DNA from: Georgenia soli
GTDB lineage: Bacteria; Actinomycetota; Actinomycetes; Actinomycetales; Actinomycetaceae
DNA length: 64,000 nucleotides
Assembly: GCF_002563695.1 (NCBI RefSeq)
Contig: NZ_PDJI01000004.1
Span: 310,001 to 374,000, forward strand
Direction: 5' to 3'
Shown: one piece after another, positions 60,070-64,000 of the stretch
Numbering within the stretch: the first letter of the stretch is position 1
How the letters are laid out: the number at the start of each line of letters is the position of its first letter
Made by a program: the position numbers and the translations under genes
Notes under the pieces: generated by a model
Told to the model about the DNA's origin: nothing
The model's input: the letters and a program-made list of their open reading frames with translations, nothing else
Databases searched by the model: none

Positions 60070-61743
60070 ATGGGGACCCAACCGTCGGAGGACCGCACCA
60101 CCGCAACCGCCAGCTCGGTGCAGCCGGCCCGGGGGTGGGCGACCGTCGACAAACCGATCTTCTACATCTCGGTCGGGCTGGTCGTCGCGATCTGCCTCCT
60201 CGGCGTGCTCTTCACGGAGACGGTCGGGGAGGTCGCCGGCGCCGCCCTCAACTGGGTCACGTCCACCTTCGGGTGGGTGTTCATCCTCGGGTCCGCCGCC
60301 TTCGTGGTCTTCTCCGTGGTTCTCGCGTTCGGGCGCTTCGGGAGCATCCCGATCTCGCGGGAGGGCGAGGAGACGGAGTTCTCCCGCATCTCGTGGATCG
60401 CGATGATGTTCAGCGCCGGCATGGGCATCGGGCTGATGTTCTTCGGCGTCTACGAACCCGTCACGCACCTCGCGTCCCCGCCGCCGTTCGTGGACGCCGC
60501 GCCCGACAGCGCCGGGGCGGCCCAGAACGCCATGGCCTACACGCTGTTCCACTGGGGTCTGCACCCGTGGGCGATCTACTCGGTGGTGGGCCTCGCCCTC
60601 GCGTACTCGACCCACCGGATGGGCCGCGGCAACCTCATGAGCGCCCCCTTCCAGGCCATCCTGGGCCAGGACCGGATCGAGCGACGCGGCTGGGGCAGGC
60701 CCATCGACATCCTGGCGATCCTGTGCACGAAGTTCGGCTCCGCCACCTCGCTCGGCCTGGGCGCCCTGCAGATCGCGGCCGGCATCTCGCTCCTGCGGAC
60801 GGGCGAGTTCGTGGACGACCCGGGCACTCAGCTGCCGGTGATCATCATCTGCGTGCTCACCGTCGGGGTCGTCATCTCGGCGGCGAGCGGCGTCTCGCGG
60901 GGCATCAAGTGGCTGAGCAACACCAACGTCGTCCTCGCCGCGGTCCTGCTGGTGTTCGTCTTCGTGGTCGGGCCGACCGTCTTCATCCTCGACCTGCTGC
61001 CCGAGTCGCTCGGGGCGTACTTCTCCAACCTCATCCCCATGAGCTTCCAGTCGGCCGTCTTCGGCGGCGGTGACTGGCTCGCCAGCTGGACGATCTTCTA
61101 CTGGGCGTGGTGGATCTCCTGGACACCGTTCGTCGGGACGTTCATCGCGCGCATCTCCCGCGGACGCACCATCCGCGAGTTCGTCCTCGGCGTGCTGCTG
61201 GCGCCGACGGCCGTCAGCATCATCTGGTTCTCCGTGTTCGGCGGTGCCGGCATCAACCTGCAGCACAGCGGCGTCGACATCGCCGGCACCGGGAACGAGG
61301 CCGCCGGGTTCTTCGCGATGCTGAGCCAGTACCCGTTCTTCACGGGCGCCGCGCTCGTGGTCATGGTGCTCACGGCGGTCTTCTTCGTCAGCGGCGCCGA
61401 CGCCGGGTCCCTGGTCATGGGCACCCTGTCCTCGTACGGACGCACGACCCCGTGGACCCCGGTGGTGATCGTCTGGGCCGTGCTGACCGGCGCGGTGGCG
61501 GCCGTCCTGTTGTTCGTCGGCGGGCTCGGCGCGCTGCAGACCTTCACGATCCTCGCCGCGACACCGTTCATCGTCATCATGCTCGGGCTCTGCGTCTCGC
61601 TGTACGTGGACCTGCGACGGGACCCGCTCCGGCTCCGCAGGCCGAGCCCCGTCCGGCAGGCCACGGCCGTGCCCTCCCAGGTGCCGTTCGCCGACCCCGC
61701 CCCGACCCAGGACCCGGAGGATCAGGCGGGCGGTTCGCCGTAG
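60070..61743 (+). CDS. BCCT-family betaine/choline/carnitine transporter
   Basis: A 557-residue BCCT transporter with twelve helices. The signature [19 protein letters not shown], with its Trp-rich substrate box, and the glycine-rich [15 protein letters not shown] are present. Na+- or H+-coupled uptake of betaine-type osmolytes is expected. The C-terminal tail is Pro/Gln-rich. ATG at 60070 is chosen; a GAG lies in front. Its last 22 bases overlap the convergent coaE gene. Confidence 0.93.
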   Translation: MGTQPSEDRTTATASSVQPARGWATVDKPIFYISVGLVVAICLLGVLFTETVGEVAGAALNWVTSTFGWVFILGSAAFVVFSVVLAFGRFGSIPISREGEETEFSRISWIAMMFSAGMGIGLMFFGVYEPVTHLASPPPFVDAAPDSAGAAQNAMAYTLFHWGLHPWAIYSVVGLALAYSTHRMGRGNLMSAPFQAILGQDRIERRGWGRPIDILAILCTKFGSATSLGLGALQIAAGISLLRTGEFVDDPGTQLPVIIICVLTVGVVISAASGVSRGIKWLSNTNVVLAAVLLVFVFVVGPTVFILDLLPESLGAYFSNLIPMSFQSAVFGGGDWLASWTIFYWAWWISWTPFVGTFIARISRGRTIREFVLGVLLAPTAVSIIWFSVFGGAGINLQHSGVDIAGTGNEAAGFFAMLSQYPFFTGAALVVMVLTAVFFVSGADAGSLVMGTLSSYGRTTPWTPVVIVWAVLTGAVAAVLLFVGGLGALQTFTILAATPFIVIMLGLCVSLYVDLRRDPLRLRRPSPVRQATAVPSQVPFADPAPTQDPEDQAGGSP

Positions 61744-62399
61744 CGCGCGGCTGAGGCGCCTGGCGACGGCGCGCGGACCGTCCCGCTGCCGCTCCGGCGC
61801 CGGTCCCTCTCGGGCACGAGCCGGTCGTCCCACAGCCGTCGGACCGCCTCGACCAGCTCCTCAGGTGTGCCGGAGTTGTCCAGCCACACGTCCGCCACGG
61901 CGCGCCGGGCGGCGTCGTCGGCCTGGGCCCGGACCCGTGCGCGGGCGTCCTCCTCCGACATGCCGCGGTGGGTCGCCAGCCGCCGGACGCGGACCTCCTC
62001 GTCAGCGCCGACGACGACCACGAGGTCGTAGTCGTCGGCCAGCCCGTTCTCGACGATGAGCGGGACGTCGTGGACGACGACGGCGTCGTCGGGCGCCCGC
62101 TCCTGGCGTCGTCGGCTCTCCGCGGCGACCAGCGGGTGCGTGATGGCCCCGAGGCGCTCCAGGGCGGCCGGGTCGGCGAAGACCCGCGCGGCCAGGGCGG
62201 CGCGGTCGAGGGACCCGTCGGGCGCCAGCACCTCCGTGCCGAACTCCGCGACGACGGCGGCCAGCCCGTCGCTGCCCGGCGCCACGACCTCGCGGGCGAT
62301 CCGGTCGGCGTCGATCACCACCGCGCCGAGGCGCGCGAGCTCAGTGGACACGGTCGACTTGCCGGAGCCGATGCCCCCGGTGAGGCCGACGGTGAGCAT
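61722..62399 (-). CDS. coaE: Dephospho-CoA kinase
   Basis: CoaE, 225 residues, phosphorylating dephospho-CoA in the last step of CoA synthesis. P-loop [23 protein letters not shown], and the [13 protein letters not shown] and lid [21 protein letters not shown] motifs are present. ATG is at 62399. The last ~25 residues are a basic tail that overlaps the BCCT gene on the other strand. Location next to rpsA is common in actinobacteria. Confidence 0.95.
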   Translation of the reverse strand: MLTVGLTGGIGSGKSTVSTELARLGAVVIDADRIAREVVAPGSDGLAAVVAEFGTEVLAPDGSLDRAALAARVFADPAALERLGAITHPLVAAESRRRQERAPDDAVVVHDVPLIVENGLADDYDLVVVVGADEEVRVRRLATHRGMSEEDARARVRAQADDAARRAVADVWLDNSGTPEELVEAVRRLWDDRLVPERDRRRSGSGTVRAPSPGASAARYGEPPA

Positions 62400-62550
62400 C
62401 AGCCGGCGTCCACGGGGACGAGGCCGGGCGGGCGGAGCTGGGTCACGGGTCGAGCGTACTGGGCGTGGCCAACCTGCAGCGGTCACGGCAGGATGGCAGG
62501 GCAAGGACAAAACGGTCGCGCCCACGGGCGCGAGAAGACAGGAGCGCACG

Positions 62551-62982
62551 ATGCCGAACCCCCTCACGAGCAAGGCCACCAACACCTGGAAGGGCAACCT
62601 CTTCCAGGGGTCCGGCACCACCAGCCTGGAGAGCTCGGGCCTCGCCACGTTCGACGTGGACTGGAAGGCGCGCACCGAGGAGCACGGCGGCAGGACGAAC
62701 CCCGAGGAGCTCATCGCGGCCGCCCACTCGAGCTGCTTCTCGATGGCCTTCTCGAACGAGCTCGACTCCAACGGCACCCCGCCCACCGAGCTGCGGACGA
62801 CCGCCGAGGTGACCTTCGTGGCCGGCGAGGGCATCACGGGCATCAAGCTCACCTGCGAGGCGCAGGTCGAGGGCATCTCCGAGGCGGACTTCCAGCGGAT
62901 CGCCGACGCCGCCAAGACCGGCTGCCCGGTGAGCCAGGCGCTGAAGGCCACCCCGATCGAGCTCACCGCGAAGCTCGTCTGA
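62551..62982 (+). CDS. OsmC/Ohr-family peroxiredoxin
   Basis: A 143-residue OsmC-type thiol peroxidase with the two redox Cys: one in [12 protein letters not shown] and one in [10 protein letters not shown]. The [10 protein letters not shown] helix is the usual lead-in. It should reduce organic hydroperoxides with a lipoyl or other thiol partner. ATG at 62551 has AGGAG upstream. A strong hairpin follows the stop. Confidence 0.92.
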   Translation: MPNPLTSKATNTWKGNLFQGSGTTSLESSGLATFDVDWKARTEEHGGRTNPEELIAAAHSSCFSMAFSNELDSNGTPPTELRTTAEVTFVAGEGITGIKLTCEAQVEGISEADFQRIADAAKTGCPVSQALKATPIELTAKLV

Positions 62983-62999
62983 CAGGTCCCCGGGCGTAC

Positions 63000-63041
63000 G
63001 ACGAGGCCCGTCGCTCCCCTCGGGGAACGACGGGCCTCGTC
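63000..63041. terminator. Bidirectional terminator between osmC and rpsA
   Basis: GACGAGGCCCGTCG (63000-63013) pairs with CGACGGGCCTCGTC (63028-63041); a TCCCC/GGGGA continuation after one C-A mismatch leaves a 2-nt loop. It separates two convergent genes. Confidence 0.8.
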
Positions 63042-63092
63042 GTCGGTCAGGGTCGTGGTGACCCGGCCCTGCCGCCTGCGGCGGCGCGGGAC

Positions 63093-64000
63093 TCAGTGAC
63101 CGGTGAGCTTCTCACGCAGCGCGGCGAGCGCCTCGTCCGAGGCCAGGGTGCCCTGCGCCTCGGCCGGGGCCGTCGAGCTGTACGTGGTCGGGCCGGCGGT
63201 GCTGCTGCTGGCGCTCGTCGACACGGAAGCCTCGGTGTCGGCCTCCATGGCGGCCGCGACCTGCTTCTTGTGGGCCTCCCAGCGGGCGTGCGCCTGGGCG
63301 TACTCGTTCTCCCAGGCCTCGCGCTGGGCCTCGTAACCCTCGAGCCACTCGTTGGTCTCCGGGTCGAAGCCCTCGGGGTACTTGTAGTTGCCCTGCTCGT
63401 CGTACTCCGCGGCCATGCCGTACATCGACGGGTCGAAGTCGTCGCTGGTCGGGTCGACGCCCTCGTTGGCCTGCTTGAGGGACAGCGAGATGCGGCGGCG
63501 GTCCAGGTCGATGTCGATGACCTTGACGAAGACCTCGTCGCCGACCTTGGCCACCTGCTCCGGCACCTCGACGTGGCGCTGGGCCAGCTCGGAGATGTGG
63601 ACCAGGCCCTCGATCCCGTCCTCGACGCGCACGAACGCACCGAAGGGGACGAGCTTGGTGACCTTGCCCGGCACGACCTGCCCGATGGCGTGGGTGCGGG
63701 CGAAGGCCTGCCACGGGTCCTCCTGCGTCGCCTTGAGCGACAGGGAGACACGCTCGCGGTCCATGTCGACGTCGAGAACCTCGACGGTGACCTCCTGGCC
63801 GACCTCCACGATCTCGTTCGGGTGGTCGATGTGCTTCCAGGACAGCTCGGAGACGTGCACGAGCCCGTCCACGCCGCCCAGGTCCACGAACGCACCGAAG
63901 TTGACGATGGAGGAGACCACACCGTGGCGGACCTGGCCCTTCTGCAGGGTCTGCAGGAAGTGCGAGCGGACCTCGGACTGGGTCTGCTCGAGCCAGGCGC
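63093..64000 (-). CDS. rpsA: 30S ribosomal protein S1, 3' part
   Basis: The C-terminal ~302 residues of ribosomal protein S1; the gene continues past base 64000. Two complete S1 (OB-fold) domains are readable, VNFGAFVDLGGVDGLVHVSE and VPFGAFVRVEDGIEGLVHIS, each followed by the VSLSLK/ISLSLK ending. An acidic C-terminal extension (YGMAAEYDEQGNYKYPEGFD, then a Ser/Thr/Ala-rich tail) is the usual actinobacterial form. S1 brings mRNA to the 30S subunit. The apparent internal GTG near 63918 is not a start: the S1 frame is open beyond it. Confidence 0.97.
   Translation of the reverse strand, partial: AWLEQTQSEVRSHFLQTLQKGQVRHGVVSSIVNFGAFVDLGGVDGLVHVSELSWKHIDHPNEIVEVGQEVTVEVLDVDMDRERVSLSLKATQEDPWQAFARTHAIGQVVPGKVTKLVPFGAFVRVEDGIEGLVHISELAQRHVEVPEQVAKVGDEVFVKVIDIDLDRRRISLSLKQANEGVDPTSDDFDPSMYGMAAEYDEQGNYKYPEGFDPETNEWLEGYEAQREAWENEYAQAHARWEAHKKQVAAAMEADTEASVSTSASSSTAGPTTYSSTAPAEAQGTLASDEALAALREKLTGH

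Overview
The window is about 73% G+C and comes from an actinobacterium, most likely a member of the Micrococcales (Cellulomonas/Georgenia-like; this placement is inferred from gene content, not from a search). Actinobacterial markers are RbpA, WhiA with YvcK and RapZ, OpcA beside Zwf, a GH15 trehalase/glucoamylase-type enzyme, and the block xerD - parA - scpA - scpB - rluB - tyrA - cmk - plsC - der. Many genes start with GTG and many operon joints are 4-nt ATGA/GTGA overlaps. Most of the window is housekeeping; accessory material lies mainly in the first 14 kb and in two or three short insertions.

Layout. 1-3670: 3' part of a homoprotocatechuate (4-hydroxyphenylacetate) meta-cleavage operon, hpaE-hpaD-hpaH-hpaI. 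3700-7090: RibD/DHFR-like reductase, a small membrane protein and a Tat-exported multicopper oxidase. 7095-10483: XylFGH-type sugar ABC transporter whose last co-oriented gene is that oxidase. 10741-14671: membrane protein, rifampin ADP-ribosyltransferase (arr), a degenerate RNase H-fold protein, tRNA-Pro(GGG), zinc-ribbon protein and a membrane protein. 14671-24520 (minus strand): der, plsC, cmk, tyrA, rluB, scpB, scpA, parA and xerD; an AbiEi/DUF559-like nuclease gene bracketed by arrays of one 19-bp motif is inserted between parA and xerD. 24531-33485: ctaB, divergent from the pentose-phosphate operon tkt-tal-pgi-zwf-opcA. 33649-35517: DUF222/HNH (13E12-type) gene where pgl often lies. 35864-39854 (minus): rbpA, secG, tpiA, pgk, gap. 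40224-45511 (minus): whiA-yvcK-rapZ-uvrC. 45581-48959 (minus): OsmC-like protein and uvrA. 49072-53033 (plus): GH15 enzyme, metallo-beta-lactamase protein, YciI-like protein, BASS transporter. 53157-56652 (minus): terC under a yybP-ykoY (Mn2+) riboswitch, and uvrB. 56700-59341: divergent marR/ftsH pair. 59352-64000: PduO-like protein, BCCT transporter, coaE, OsmC/Ohr protein and the 3' part of rpsA.

How it fits together. Central carbon genes dominate the middle: lower glycolysis on one strand and the pentose-phosphate branch on the other. CRP/GlxR-type sites upstream of gap (exact TGTGA-N6-TCACA) and between ctaB and tkt (GTGA-N6-TCAC) suggest shared cAMP-type control. All three UvrABC genes are in the window, and uvrA has a LexA-like box. 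The most unusual items are the motif-bracketed nuclease gene, the RNase H-fold protein that has lost two catalytic aspartates, the multicopper oxidase with His-Cys-Pro where His-Cys-His is expected, and the terC leader, in which one strand can pair either with the riboswitch P1 helix or with the Shine-Dalgarno sequence.
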